DNA of 57,020 nucleotides from JANMDS01 sp031430575. Lineage in GTDB: Bacteria; Pseudomonadota; Gammaproteobacteria; Burkholderiales; Casimicrobiaceae. The translations under genes were made by a program, and so were the position numbers. Each line of letters starts with the position of its first letter. Position 1 is the stretch's first letter. Positions 8,384 to 17,034 of the stretch are shown here, one piece after another. Location of the stretch: positions 1 to 57,020 of the forward strand of contig JANPBT010000055.1 in assembly GCA_031430575.1 (NCBI GenBank), read 5' to 3'. The notes beneath the pieces are model-generated. The model saw only the letters and a list, made by a program, of their open reading frames with translations, did not search any database and was not told the origin of the DNA.

Positions 8384-9379
8384 TTAGCGCCCAAAAAATG
8401 GGTATTGCGGGTCAGAGTAGCCCGGAGTAGACGGATGACCGGGCGCAACCAAGCCGTTAATGAAAGCTTCATCTTCGGCATTGATGGTGACATCAACCGC
8501 TAAAAAATAGGGCTTAAACTGCTCCAACGATTTCGGCCCGGCGATCACGCTCGAAATGTGTTTGTTGGCCAGCACCCACGCCACCGAAAACGCAAGAATG
8601 GTCGTGCCCTTTGCTTGCGCATGCGCGCTTATCTTTTGCGCGATTTCTAAGGATTCTTCGCGCCACTCGCTTTGCAAGATCCGGGCATCGCCCCGCCCAG
8701 CGCGCGTGCCTTCCGGCGGCGGCGCTCCCGGCAGATACTTGCCGGTCAAGATCCCGCGCGCAATCGGGCTATAGGGCACAACACCGAGGCCATAGTGGCC
8801 GCACGCTGGCAAAATTTCAACTTCTGGCACGCGGTTGAGCAAGTTGTAATAGGGTTGGCAGCAAATCGGCCGGGCAATATTGAGTTGCTCGCAAAGTCGG
8901 ATCACCTCAGCAATGCGCCAGCCGCGAAAATTGGAGAGCGCGAAGTCGCGAATCTTGCCTGCGCGAATGAGATCACCCATTGCCCGCAACGGCTCTTCCA
9001 GACTGTCGTGCTCCCAGTCGCGGTGTAAATACAAAATATCTAAGTAGTCGGTGTTGAGTCGGGCAAGACTTGCATCAACTTCTTGCAAAATCCATTTGCG
9101 CGAGTAATGGCCTTCGTTAGGCGCGGCACTCATGGTGTTGCCTAATTTACTGGCGAGCACCCAATGGTCTCGGGCACGGCGAATGCAGTCTCCAGTGATC
9201 ACTTCGCTCGCCCCTTTGGAGTACACGTCGGCGGTGTCAATAAAGTTAACGCCATGATCGCGCGCGTAGTCAACGATATTTGCCGCTTCGTTGGCGTCCG
9301 TTTGATCGCCAAACATCATCGTACCCAAACAAATTTCAGACACCTGCAAACTACTTTTACCAAGACTGCGAAATTTCAT
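8384..9379 (-). CDS. Aldo/keto reductase
   Basis: 331 residues, the usual length of a TIM-barrel NADPH-dependent aldo/keto reductase. The catalytic set is visible: Asp and Tyr in DTADVYSKGASE, Lys in ASKLGN and His in LYLHRDW. The NADP-binding end has SVIAGPKSLEQF. It reduces an aldehyde or ketone to an alcohol in the cytosol; the natural substrate is not evident. The MarR-type gene upstream lies on the same strand, about 60 bases away, so cotranscription is possible. Confidence 0.9.
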   Translation of the reverse strand: MKFRSLGKSSLQVSEICLGTMMFGDQTDANEAANIVDYARDHGVNFIDTADVYSKGASEVITGDCIRRARDHWVLASKLGNTMSAAPNEGHYSRKWILQEVDASLARLNTDYLDILYLHRDWEHDSLEEPLRAMGDLIRAGKIRDFALSNFRGWRIAEVIRLCEQLNIARPICCQPYYNLLNRVPEVEILPACGHYGLGVVPYSPIARGILTGKYLPGAPPPEGTRAGRGDARILQSEWREESLEIAQKISAHAQAKGTTILAFSVAWVLANKHISSVIAGPKSLEQFKPYFLAVDVTINAEDEAFINGLVAPGHPSTPGYSDPQYPFFGR

Positions 9380-9442
9380 ATTTTTCTCAACGCAAAATGG
9401 GAACGAGCCCTGCGCCTCAACTATACGCGGGCAGAAATAGCG

Positions 9443-9871
9443 CTATGCCGCCGAGTTCATTTTTTGCAGTAACGCGCAAAGCGTTTCCCGCTCAGTTTTC
9501 GAAAGCGGCGCGAGTATGCTTTCCTGCGCGCCCGCCACATCCCCGGAGATCCGCTTAAAAAATCCAGACCCCGCACGTGTAATGTGTAACACCCGGCGAC
9601 GCCGATCTTCTGGATCGATGCTGCGCTCAATCCAGCCTTTGGCTTCCATGCGGTCTAGCGTAGACGCTGCCGTCGAAGTATCCAACGCCGCGCGCTGCGC
9701 CAGCGTAACCTGATCGACGTCATCTGGGCTTTGCGCGAGCGCGGCTAAAAGTGCATATTGCAGGGGCGTTACGTCATGCGCGCGCGTTGCCTCCATAAAT
9801 TGCGCTACGGCAATTTGATGGGCACGGCGAATCAAATGGCCGGGCATCGCGGAAAAGTCTGAATGAGTCAT
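9443..9871 (-). CDS. MarR-family transcriptional regulator
   Basis: 142 residues with the MarR winged helix: recognition helix region LAQRAALDTSTAASTLDRMEAKGWIERS and wing DPEDRRRRVLHIT. Flanking helices give the dimer interface. MarR proteins usually repress a divergent catabolic operon and are released by an aromatic ligand. Here the divergent genes encode hydroxybenzoate/gentisate breakdown, so it probably senses hydroxybenzoate or gentisate. A candidate operator lies at 9919-9936. Confidence 0.9.
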   Translation of the reverse strand: MTHSDFSAMPGHLIRRAHQIAVAQFMEATRAHDVTPLQYALLAALAQSPDDVDQVTLAQRAALDTSTAASTLDRMEAKGWIERSIDPEDRRRRVLHITRAGSGFFKRISGDVAGAQESILAPLSKTERETLCALLQKMNSAA

Positions 9872-9896
9872 TGTTGCGCTGCAATATCAAAATAGT

Positions 9897-9936
9897 TTGC
9901 ACGTTTTAATTTTATATGTATACTGATCGTCAGTGT
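9897..9936 (+). promoter_or_regulatory. Candidate promoter and MarR operator for the gentisate operon
   Basis: TTGCAC (9897-9902) and TATACT (9919-9924) are spaced by 16 bases and could be -35 and -10 boxes. An inverted repeat ACTGA-TCG-TCAGT overlaps the -10 box and the expected start of transcription, a position where a MarR dimer would block the polymerase. The assignment is inference from position and symmetry. Confidence 0.5.
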
Positions 9937-9960
9937 ACTGATTATTATTCAGGAAAGCAG

Positions 9961-11127
9961 ATGCGTAAACCCATTTTGATCGTAGGCGGCGGAATCGGCG
10001 GTATGGCGTGCGCCCTAGCATTGGCTAACGAAGGCATTCATTCCCACATCATTGAATCTGCGCCCGAACTCGGTGAAGTCGGCGCGGGCATTCAGATTGG
10101 GCCGAATGCTTTCAAAGTATTCGCCAAGCTCGGCATTACCGAGGCGATTAACAAAGTCGCGGTGTTCCCCGAAGCGGTGAACATGCGCGATGCACTCAGC
10201 AACGAGCTCATTTTCCGCATGAACGCAGGCGATTCAATGACCAAGCGCTTTGGCGCGCAGTATGCGGTGATTTTCCGCCCCGATTTGCACAATGCAATCA
10301 TCAATGCCTGCAAAGCAAAAGCTGATTTCATCAAAATTTCGCTTAATAAAAAAGTAACGGGCTTTAGCCAAACCGCAGACGACGCAACGGTGAATATTGA
10401 TGGCTGCGAAGCCATTTCGGGCGCGGCGCTGATTGGCGCGGATGGCCTATGGTCTTCAATTCGCGCCGACATCATTGGCGATGGAAAGCCGCGTGTGTCT
10501 GGCCATATCGCGTATCGCGCAGTGCTACCCATAAGTGAAGTGCCAGAGGCTTTGCGCAAACATGAAGTCACGCTGTGGGGCGGGCCGAAAACTCACTTAG
10601 TGGTGTATCCGCTGCGACGCGGTGAATTGTTCAATTTAGTCGCTGTTTTCCATAGCGATAAATATGATGAAGGCTGGGATACGGCTGGCGACGTAACAGA
10701 GCTCAACAAACGCTTCGCGGGTCAACAACAAGTCGTGCTCGATCTGCTCGCAAAAATCAACACATGGAAAATGTGGGTGCTGTGCGATCGCGAGCCCGCC
10801 AAAAACTGGAGCAAAGGCCGCGTAACGTTGCTGGGTGATGCTGCGCACCCCATGTTGCAATACATGGCCCAAGGCGCATCGATGGCGATGGAAGATGCGG
10901 TAGTGCTCGCGGACAAGATCGTGGAGCACCAACAGGATTACGAAAAAGCCTTTCTCGATTACCAAGCGGTGCGCTACTTGCGTACCGCCCGCGTGCAGCT
11001 AACGGCTCGCGTTTATGGTGACGTGTACCACGCCAGTGGCGCAACGCGCGATTTGCGCAATGCGATGCTCAAAGGCAAAGACCCTGACAATCACGAAGGT
11101 TTGGCTTGGCTCTACGACGGAATTTAA
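9961..11127 (+). CDS. FAD-dependent monooxygenase, 3-hydroxybenzoate 6-hydroxylase type
   Basis: 388 residues from ATG 9961, chosen for AGGAAAG just upstream; an ATG at 9916 overlaps the promoter. It is a group A flavin monooxygenase with GGGIGGMACALALANEG at the N-terminus, GADGLWSSIR in the middle and GDAAHPMLQYMAQGASMAMEDA near the C-terminus. Related enzymes hydroxylate 3-hydroxybenzoate to gentisate or salicylate to catechol. Because a gentisate dioxygenase lies two genes downstream, the 3-hydroxybenzoate 6-hydroxylase role is most likely. It uses NAD(P)H and oxygen in the cytosol. Confidence 0.85.
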   Translation: MRKPILIVGGGIGGMACALALANEGIHSHIIESAPELGEVGAGIQIGPNAFKVFAKLGITEAINKVAVFPEAVNMRDALSNELIFRMNAGDSMTKRFGAQYAVIFRPDLHNAIINACKAKADFIKISLNKKVTGFSQTADDATVNIDGCEAISGAALIGADGLWSSIRADIIGDGKPRVSGHIAYRAVLPISEVPEALRKHEVTLWGGPKTHLVVYPLRRGELFNLVAVFHSDKYDEGWDTAGDVTELNKRFAGQQQVVLDLLAKINTWKMWVLCDREPAKNWSKGRVTLLGDAAHPMLQYMAQGASMAMEDAVVLADKIVEHQQDYEKAFLDYQAVRYLRTARVQLTARVYGDVYHASGATRDLRNAMLKGKDPDNHEGLAWLYDGI

Positions 11128-11142
11128 ACCTGCGAATGCAAA

Positions 11143-11155
11143 TACCTGCGGCGCA
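11143..11155 (+). repeat. Dispersed motif copy (TACCTGCGGCGCA, last base changed)
   Basis: Single copy between the monooxygenase and the Bug-type binding protein, followed by ATTTG as in the consensus. Confidence 0.85.
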
Positions 11156-11189
11156 ATTTGATGCTATTTATGTACTGGTGAGGAAAAAA

Positions 11190-12164
11190 ATGATCGGCTT
11201 CTTTAAAAATATTGTTGTAGTGATTTCTATATTGACTGCGATTTCCGGCGCAGTGCACGCGCAAGAAAAATGGCCCACCAAGCCCGTGCGCGTCGTTGTG
11301 CCCTTCCCCGCGGGCTCTGCGCCCGATGTATTGCTGCGGCACTTAGGCGTAGCCCTTGGCGAAAAATGGGGGCATCCGCTCGTGATCGATAACAAGCCGG
11401 GCGGCAGCGGCGTGATCGGCATGTCTACCTTAGTCAATGCCCAGCAAGATCAACACACGTTCGCCTTCGCGCAAGGCTCAGCGATCGCCATCGTGCCAAA
11501 AACGATCAAGGGCGTAACCTTTGACTACCCTCGTGATTTCGTGCCGATTGCAATGGTGGCGACTTCACCGCTCGTGATCGCCGTGAAAGCCGAAGCGCCT
11601 TACAAAACACTTGATGATTTGGTGAAGGCTGGCAAGTTGAAATCAGAATCTGTTGAGGTGGCCGATGTGGGCCGCGCTACAGTGCCGCATTTGGCCGCAG
11701 AAGTGGTGGGGCTGAACTCAGGCACCAAATTTCTGCACGTTCACTTTCAAGGTGGGCCACCAGCGATTCAGGCAACGCTTGGCGGACAAACCCAAGCCAT
11801 ATTTGAAACGCTCGGCCCCATTCTCGCGTTAGTCAATGGTGGCAAGCTGCGTGTACTCGCTTCGATGAGCGATCGCGTGGAAAAAGGTTTGGAGAAATAT
11901 CCATTAGCGAATGCTTCCGTGACTAATGCAGTGGCCCAAGGCTGGTTTAGCTTTCTCGGCAAAAAAGATACGTCACCTGCTGTCGTTGCGAAATTCAATT
12001 CTGATGTTAACGAAGTGTTGAGACGCCCAGACATCATTGCTAAATTCAATGAAATGGCCGCCTACCCACGACCCGGTACGCCTGCTGACTTGGATAAATA
12101 CATCATTGCCGAGCAAAAATCTTGGGCAGCGGTGATTGATAAACTTGGTATTAAACCCGAATAA
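11190..12164 (+). CDS. Bug-family periplasmic solute-binding protein (TTT transporter type)
   Basis: 324 residues from ATG 11190 (AGGAAAAAA upstream). The signal peptide runs to AVHA. The mature protein begins EKWPTKPVRVVVPFPAGSAPDV, the hallmark start of Bug/TctC proteins, and has the usual VIDNKPGGSGVIG segment. Such proteins deliver carboxylates to TctAB-type permeases or act in sensing. No tctA or tctB is nearby. Being inside the gentisate operon, it probably binds the hydroxybenzoate growth substrate. Confidence 0.9.
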   Translation: MIGFFKNIVVVISILTAISGAVHAQEKWPTKPVRVVVPFPAGSAPDVLLRHLGVALGEKWGHPLVIDNKPGGSGVIGMSTLVNAQQDQHTFAFAQGSAIAIVPKTIKGVTFDYPRDFVPIAMVATSPLVIAVKAEAPYKTLDDLVKAGKLKSESVEVADVGRATVPHLAAEVVGLNSGTKFLHVHFQGGPPAIQATLGGQTQAIFETLGPILALVNGGKLRVLASMSDRVEKGLEKYPLANASVTNAVAQGWFSFLGKKDTSPAVVAKFNSDVNEVLRRPDIIAKFNEMAAYPRPGTPADLDKYIIAEQKSWAAVIDKLGIKPE

Positions 12165-12171
12165 GGTTGAC

Positions 12172-13224
12172 ATGAACGCGCCGCTCAATATCGCCAACGA
12201 ACGCAAAGCGCTCTACGACGCGATGCGCCCGCATCACTTAACGCCATTATGGGAAGTTTTGCACGCGCTCGTGCCGCAAGCGCCCGCCACGCCTTGCGTG
12301 CCTGCGCATTGGGCGTATGAAGTAGCGCGGCCTTACTTGATGAAAGCGGGCGAATTGATTACCGCGCACGAAGCCGTGCGGCGCGTGCTCATCTTAGAAA
12401 ACCCAGCGTTGCCCGGCGCTTCATCGGCTACGCAAGCGCTTTACGCAGGCTTGCAGCTCATCATGCCACGTGAAATTGCGCCCTGCCACCGACACACGCA
12501 ATCGGCTTTGCGCTTTATCGTTGAAGGTGAAGGCGCATACACGGCAGTGGATGGCGAGCGCACAACGATGCGCCCTGGCGATTTCATCATCACGCCTTCG
12601 TGGACGTGGCACGACCACGGTAACGACGCAGATGTGCCCGTGGTGTGGCTCGATGGATTAGACATTCCGCTCATTCGCTTTCTCGATGCAGGCTTCGCGG
12701 AAAACGATACGCGCGATGTGCAGCACGTCACGCGTAAGGAAGGCACAAATTTCGCACGCTATGGCGCGAATATGTTGCCGGTGAAATACGATACGCGGCA
12801 TGGTCTCACATCGCCGATATTTAGTTACCCATACACCCGCACCCGCGAGTCGCTCGAAACGCTGCGGCGTGATGCAGCGATCGACGCTTACGATGGCGTG
12901 AAGTTGCGCTATGTAAACCCCGCCACCGGTGGCTCACCGATGCCAACGATGGCTACTTTCATGCAGCTGTTGCCTAAGGGCTTTGCAGGTAGGCCGCAAC
13001 GCGGCACCGAAGGCACGATATTTAGCGTCGTGGAAGGCCACGCGACGGCGAAGATTACGCGCGGCGAAAAGAGCTGGACGTTTGCCCTAAAACCGCGCGA
13101 TCACTTTGTCGTGCCCTCGTGGCACACGCTTTCGCTCAGCGCAGAAGAAGATTGCGTGTTGTTTAGTTATTCAGATCGGCCGGTGCAGCAGGCATTAGGC
13201 GTGTTGCGCGAAGAGCGGTTGTAA
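12172..13224 (+). CDS. Gentisate 1,2-dioxygenase
   Basis: 350 residues from ATG 12172, eight bases after the Bug gene's stop. It is a two-cupin protein: the N-terminal cupin has CHRHTQSALRFIVEGEGAYT with the two iron-binding His and Glu-like positions, then PGDFIITPSWTWHDHGN; the second cupin (IFSVVEGHATAKI, PSWHTLSL) is degenerate. It opens the gentisate ring with oxygen to give maleylpyruvate, using Fe(II). Length and both cupins agree with the family. It is the ring-cleaving step between the monooxygenase and the hydrolase in this operon. Confidence 0.92.
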   Translation: MNAPLNIANERKALYDAMRPHHLTPLWEVLHALVPQAPATPCVPAHWAYEVARPYLMKAGELITAHEAVRRVLILENPALPGASSATQALYAGLQLIMPREIAPCHRHTQSALRFIVEGEGAYTAVDGERTTMRPGDFIITPSWTWHDHGNDADVPVVWLDGLDIPLIRFLDAGFAENDTRDVQHVTRKEGTNFARYGANMLPVKYDTRHGLTSPIFSYPYTRTRESLETLRRDAAIDAYDGVKLRYVNPATGGSPMPTMATFMQLLPKGFAGRPQRGTEGTIFSVVEGHATAKITRGEKSWTFALKPRDHFVVPSWHTLSLSAEEDCVLFSYSDRPVQQALGVLREERL

Positions 13225-13289
13225 GCAAAAATTATTATTCTTGCCATCGCGGGAATGAAGCAGAACTTTGAAATCAGTGGAGAAAAGAA

Positions 13290-13988
13290 ATGACCCAATT
13301 TGTTGTTGAATCTGCGCCGCAGGTATCCGTACCCGTGCGCGGCACCGCCGCCCGTTTCCCCGTTCATCGCATCTATTGCGTAGGCCGCAACTATGAAGAG
13401 CATGCAAAAGAAATGGGCTTCACCGGGCGCGAGCCGCCTTTCTTTTTCCTGAAACCTGCCGATGCGATTGTGAACGTCGCCGAAGGCTCAGTAGGCGATG
13501 TGCCCTACCCGCCGCTGACTAAAAACTTTCATCATGAAATTGAATTGGTCGTGGCGATTGGCGTAGGCGGTAAAAACATCAACGCGGCCGACGCAGCGAA
13601 ACACATCTACGGCTACGCAATCGGTATCGATTTCACCCGCCGCGATTTACAAGGCGATATGAAAAAAGCGGGTCGCCCATGGTGTATCGGCAAAGCGTTT
13701 GATCACTCCGCGCCGATTGGCCCTATTACTCCAATCGCGCAATCGGGCGAGCTCAATAGCGGAAAATTATGGATCAACGTGAACGGTGAAAAACGCCAAG
13801 CCAGTGATGTGAGCAAATTAATCTGGAACGTAGCCGAAACGATAGAACACTTGAGCGCCGCATGGGAGCTCAAAGCGGGTGATTTGATTTACACCGGCAC
13901 CCCCGAAGGCGTAAACGCCATGGTAGTGGGCGATATTGGCACCTGCGGGATCGACGGGCTCGGTACATTGGATGTCAAAATCGTTTGA
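13290..13988 (+). CDS. Fumarylpyruvate hydrolase (FAA-hydrolase family)
   Basis: 232 residues; it splits fumarylpyruvate to fumarate and pyruvate, the last step of gentisate breakdown. FAH-family signs are RIYCVGRNYEEHAKEMG, the metal site residues in NFHHEIELVV and GYAIGIDFTRRDLQ, and the terminal GDLIYTGTPEGV. AGAAAAGAAA precedes the start. Codons 8-12 are supplied by a copy of the dispersed motif (SAPQV), ahead of the fold proper. No maleylpyruvate isomerase is encoded in the operon. Confidence 0.92.
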   Translation: MTQFVVESAPQVSVPVRGTAARFPVHRIYCVGRNYEEHAKEMGFTGREPPFFFLKPADAIVNVAEGSVGDVPYPPLTKNFHHEIELVVAIGVGGKNINAADAAKHIYGYAIGIDFTRRDLQGDMKKAGRPWCIGKAFDHSAPIGPITPIAQSGELNSGKLWINVNGEKRQASDVSKLIWNVAETIEHLSAAWELKAGDLIYTGTPEGVNAMVVGDIGTCGIDGLGTLDVKIV

Positions 13989-14016
13989 CGACAAAAATGC
14001 GTGGCAGATTAGTTCA

Positions 14017-14030
14017 TACCTGCGGCGCAG
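14017..14030 (+). repeat. Dispersed TACCTGCGGCGCAG motif (single intergenic copy)
   Basis: Full copy with GATTTGA flank, 40 bases upstream of the inverted pair at 14071-14117. Confidence 0.9.
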
Positions 14031-14070
14031 ATTTGAGCTAATTTAAGCGATTCCGCATCGAGCGGTAACC

Positions 14071-14117
14071 ACTGCGCCGCAGGTTTATGAGAAATTCTCG
14101 CAAACCTGCGGCGCAGT
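14071..14117. terminator. Inverted pair of dispersed motifs between convergent genes
   Basis: Perfect 16-bp arms ACTGCGCCGCAGGTTT (14071-14086) and their complement (14102-14117) enclose a 15-base loop that itself folds (GAGAA-A-TTCTC). The pair separates the fumarylpyruvate hydrolase gene from the convergent small Cys-rich gene. There is no U-tract, so a terminator role is inferred from position and stem only. Confidence 0.5.
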
Positions 14118-14130
14118 TAATTGCGTCGCG

Positions 14131-14328
14131 CTATTTTTTGCGTGGCTTTGCTTTAGGCTTGGCTTTCGACGCAGCGTCTGCCTTGGTCTTCATCGACGAT
14201 GGTGGGCGAACGATACTCGCAGCTGGCGCTTCAGGCTTGAAATCACCGATCGTGCCTTTCACCGGGCAGACCTTAAAGATGGGGCATTTCTTACAGCCAA
14301 TAGCGATAGCAATGGGGCAAATAGTCAT
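14131..14328 (-). CDS. Small cysteine-rich protein with basic tail
   Basis: 65 residues with a good ribosome site (TTAGGAGATTTTC). Cysteines at 4, 12, 15 and 21 lie in MTICPIAIAIGCKKCPIFKVCPVKG, a spacing (C-x7-C-x2-C-x5-C) that could hold a metal ion or cluster. The C-terminal third is a Lys/Ala/Pro tail (KADAASKAKPKAKPRKK) that could contact nucleic acid or membrane. The function is unknown. It is monocistronic and convergent with the gentisate operon. Confidence 0.7.
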   Translation of the reverse strand: MTICPIAIAIGCKKCPIFKVCPVKGTIGDFKPEAPAASIVRPPSSMKTKADAASKAKPKAKPRKK

Positions 14329-14427
14329 GAAAATCTCCTAATGATTTTGGGTGGCCAGCGTCGCAATACTGAAATGCTTTTCTGGGCACAAAATTGATAT
14401 GGGGGTGACGCGATTGACGCAAATGCA

Positions 14428-15408
14428 CTACATCTCAACAACCGTGCGCCCGGTGACCTGCCCTTTAATATACGCGTCAAACGCGCCCGGCAGTTCTGCA
14501 AACTTTACGGTTTTGACCTGCGGCGCAAGATTTACCGGCCGCCACTCGCTCGCCAATTTCGCCCACAGCGCCCGCCGCAGCTCCATGGGGCAATTTACAG
14601 AATCGATTCCAAGTAACGATACACCGCGCAAGATAAAGGGCATCACGGTCGTATGCAATTCCCAACCGGCGGCGAGGCCCACCGAGGCGATCGTACCGCC
14701 CGCTTTCATTACGCGCGTAAAGTAAGCGAGCATGGGCCCGCCAAGATTATCGACGGCACCGGCATAGGTTTCAGCGAGTAGCGGCTTTTCAGCCATCTCC
14801 ATTGTTTGCCGTAGCAATACTTTTTTTGCGCCCATGCCTAAGAGCAGTTCGGTATCTTTTTCTTTGCCGGTGACTGCATGCACCTCATAGCCCAATTTCA
14901 CCAGCAAATCGAGCGCAACCATCCCCACGCCACCGGTCACGCCATTCACGATCACTGGCCCTTTATCGGGAGATAACCCATCATGCTGCATGCGGTATAC
15001 GGCTTGCGCTGCGGTAAAACCCGCCGTGCCCAAGCTCATCGCTTCATGCGTGGTCATCGTCGCAGGCATGGGCACCAGCCAGCGCGCAGGAATACGAGCA
15101 CGCTCGGCGTAGCCCCCATGATGGGCAACGCCAACATCATAGGAATGGGCAATGACTTTATCGCCAGGCTTAAATGCAGCATCAGTTGACGACTCGACTA
15201 CGCCCGCTAAATCAACGCCACCAATGCACGGCCAGCGCCGAATGATCTTGCCAGCGCCAGTGGCTGAAAGTGCATCTTTATAGTTCACCGTGGAGTATTC
15301 GGTTTTGATGACAACTTCGCCCGGATCAAGCTGATCAAGATCGAAATCAACAAATTCACTCTTCACCGATTTATCAACTTGGCTGGTGAGATATGCTTTA
15401 AATGTCAT
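14428..15408 (-). CDS. AcuI/YhdH-family quinone oxidoreductase-like (acryloyl-CoA reductase type)
   Basis: 326 residues, medium-chain dehydrogenase fold without zinc ligands. It opens with a GroES-like domain (KTEYSTVNYKDALSATG, CIGGVDLAGVVE), followed by the nucleotide-binding motif NGVTGGVGMVALDLL and a Rossmann domain. Members of this subfamily reduce acryloyl-CoA with NADPH or have unknown enoyl substrates. Near the C-terminus the dispersed motif (at 14516) encodes APQV in NLAPQVKTVKF, at the position where homologs have a loop before the last helix. It is probably a single-gene transcript. Confidence 0.87.
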   Translation of the reverse strand: MTFKAYLTSQVDKSVKSEFVDFDLDQLDPGEVVIKTEYSTVNYKDALSATGAGKIIRRWPCIGGVDLAGVVESSTDAAFKPGDKVIAHSYDVGVAHHGGYAERARIPARWLVPMPATMTTHEAMSLGTAGFTAAQAVYRMQHDGLSPDKGPVIVNGVTGGVGMVALDLLVKLGYEVHAVTGKEKDTELLLGMGAKKVLLRQTMEMAEKPLLAETYAGAVDNLGGPMLAYFTRVMKAGGTIASVGLAAGWELHTTVMPFILRGVSLLGIDSVNCPMELRRALWAKLASEWRPVNLAPQVKTVKFAELPGAFDAYIKGQVTGRTVVEM

Positions 15409-15435
15409 GGGTAAAACCTTATTTTCGGAGCAAAT

Positions 15436-15449
15436 CTGCGCCGCAGGTA
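15436..15449 (-). repeat. Dispersed motif (single intergenic copy)
   Basis: Full copy in - orientation (AAATCTGCGCCGCAGGTATTT) between the AcuI-like gene and the PH-domain gene. Confidence 0.9.
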
Positions 15450-15459
15450 TTTTCGATTT

Positions 15460-15870
15460 TTAGCGAATTGAATCTGCGGCCTCGACGAATTTTTTACGAA
15501 ACAAGAGGGGATCTGCGATATTAGGAATTGGCGCAAAGCTCGCGCCAGTACCGGTCACGGTTAAGGTGCCGTAATCCAGCATGCGGCCAACCACGCCTTG
15601 CTCTACAGCGATGCTCTCTACTTTGCTAAGCTGGATTTCAGTTGTACTGCGTTTGATGAAACCAAATTTTGAGATGATTCGCTTATTGGTAATCGCAAGC
15701 TCAGTGCTTTTCCAGCGCACGTAGGCATAAATCAATATGAAAACGCCAATCACAATCGGCACAGTTACGATACCCACTAACCATAATAACCAATCGCCCC
15801 ATAGCGATGGTTTGCCTTGATGGACGACGACTTCGCCGGGAATTAATACTTGATCGATATAAGAGGCCAT
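15460..15870 (-). CDS. Bacterial PH-domain membrane protein (DUF304 type)
   Basis: 136 residues. Residues about 25-52 are a hydrophobic hairpin (WLLWLVGIVTVPIVIGVFILIYAYV) followed by a bPH2-type domain (ELAITNKRIISKFGFIKRSTTEIQLSKVESI...GTLTVTGTGAS). These small proteins sit in the inner membrane with the PH domain in the cytosol; their roles are mostly unknown. Just upstream on the same strand is zapE, 19 bases away, so the two are probably cotranscribed. Confidence 0.8.
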   Translation of the reverse strand: MASYIDQVLIPGEVVVHQGKPSLWGDWLLWLVGIVTVPIVIGVFILIYAYVRWKSTELAITNKRIISKFGFIKRSTTEIQLSKVESIAVEQGVVGRMLDYGTLTVTGTGASFAPIPNIADPLLFRKKFVEAADSIR

Positions 15871-15889
15871 TGCTGGATTCTAAAGCGCT

Positions 15890-16984
15890 TTACAAAAGCC
15901 CAGCCGCCATATGCGCTTTAGCCATGTACTCTGCCGTTTGCATCTCGGTTAAGCGCGAGAGCGTGCGCGGAAATTCGTGCACCATCGCGCCTTTTTCATA
16001 CATCTGCGCAGCCGGCACCGCGCACGAGCAGATGAGCTTTACGCCATGATCGTAGAGCACGTCTACCAGAAGCGTGAAGCGGCGCGCGGCATTGCTGTCG
16101 TCGGGCGAAAGCTTTGGGATATCGGAGAGGATCACAGTATGGTAATCGCGGGCGAGCTCCAGATAATCCACCTGCGAGCGCGGCCCATCACAAAGCGCGC
16201 GGAAATCAAACCACGCGACATCGCCCGCAACGCGCCGCGCCCGAATCTCGCGGCCTTCAATCAGGAGCGTGGGCGGTTCATCTTGCGCAGTACGCAATTT
16301 TTCAAAAATCGCGGTGAGCCGTGTTTGGGTTTCATCTGAAATTGGTGTGAAAAAAGTAGGCACTTGCGTGAGCTCGCGCAGTCGATAGTCAACCCCCGCA
16401 TCAACTTCGATGACATCAAACCTTTCCAAAATCATTGCGATTGCAGGCTCGAAGCGATCCCGTTGCAAACCATTGGGATACAGCTTCGTCGGATGATAAT
16501 TTGAGGTGGTGCAAATGACGATACCGCGCTCAAACATCGCCTCAAACAAGCGCCCGAGGATCATCGCATCGGCGATATCCGACACATGAAATTCATCGAA
16601 GCAAAGCAAGCGATACTTCGCGCAAATATCATCGGCCACGAGCAGCAGGGGGTCTTGCGTATTTTTGTGAAGCTTCAATTGCGCATGCACGCTGCGCATG
16701 AAGGCATGGAAATGAATCCGGGTTTTGCGCCGCACGCTCGTGCTCGCATAAAACGCGTCCATCAAAAAACTTTTACCGCGCCCGACCCCACCATAAAACC
16801 ACACGCTCTTAGGTACCTGCGGCGCAGAAAAAGCGCGTTTCAGCCAACTTTTGCGAGATTGACGAAAAGACTCAAGCTCGGTTGTGAGCGTAGCCAATCG
16901 GCCGGCTGCGCGCTGCTGCGCTGCATCGAGCGTGATCTTACGCTCGGTGCAAATAGCTTGTATGTTTTTGTGGAAATCGGTCAT
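15890..16984 (-). CDS. zapE: ZapE/AFG1-family cell-division ATPase
   Basis: 364 residues. Walker A is GGVGRGKSFLMD, Walker B LLCFDEFHVSDIADAM, then sensor segments (CTTSNYHPTKLYPNG) and the typical RRFTLLVDVLYDHGVKL end. ZapE binds the division ring and helps constriction, especially under stress; the mitochondrial homolog AFG1 acts in protein quality control. A copy of the dispersed motif at 16814 encodes SAPQV just before the Walker A strand (AFSAPQVPKSVWFYGGVGRGKS), a surface position. It lies downstream of the lpd gene with 50 bases between, as in many Burkholderiales. Confidence 0.92.
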   Translation of the reverse strand: MTDFHKNIQAICTERKITLDAAQQRAAGRLATLTTELESFRQSRKSWLKRAFSAPQVPKSVWFYGGVGRGKSFLMDAFYASTSVRRKTRIHFHAFMRSVHAQLKLHKNTQDPLLLVADDICAKYRLLCFDEFHVSDIADAMILGRLFEAMFERGIVICTTSNYHPTKLYPNGLQRDRFEPAIAMILERFDVIEVDAGVDYRLRELTQVPTFFTPISDETQTRLTAIFEKLRTAQDEPPTLLIEGREIRARRVAGDVAWFDFRALCDGPRSQVDYLELARDYHTVILSDIPKLSPDDSNAARRFTLLVDVLYDHGVKLICSCAVPAAQMYEKGAMVHEFPRTLSRLTEMQTAEYMAKAHMAAGLL

Positions 16985-17034
16985 TTCTAGCTTACCAACG
17001 CCTGACGTAAATTACGTTACGCAAGGCGAAAGGA

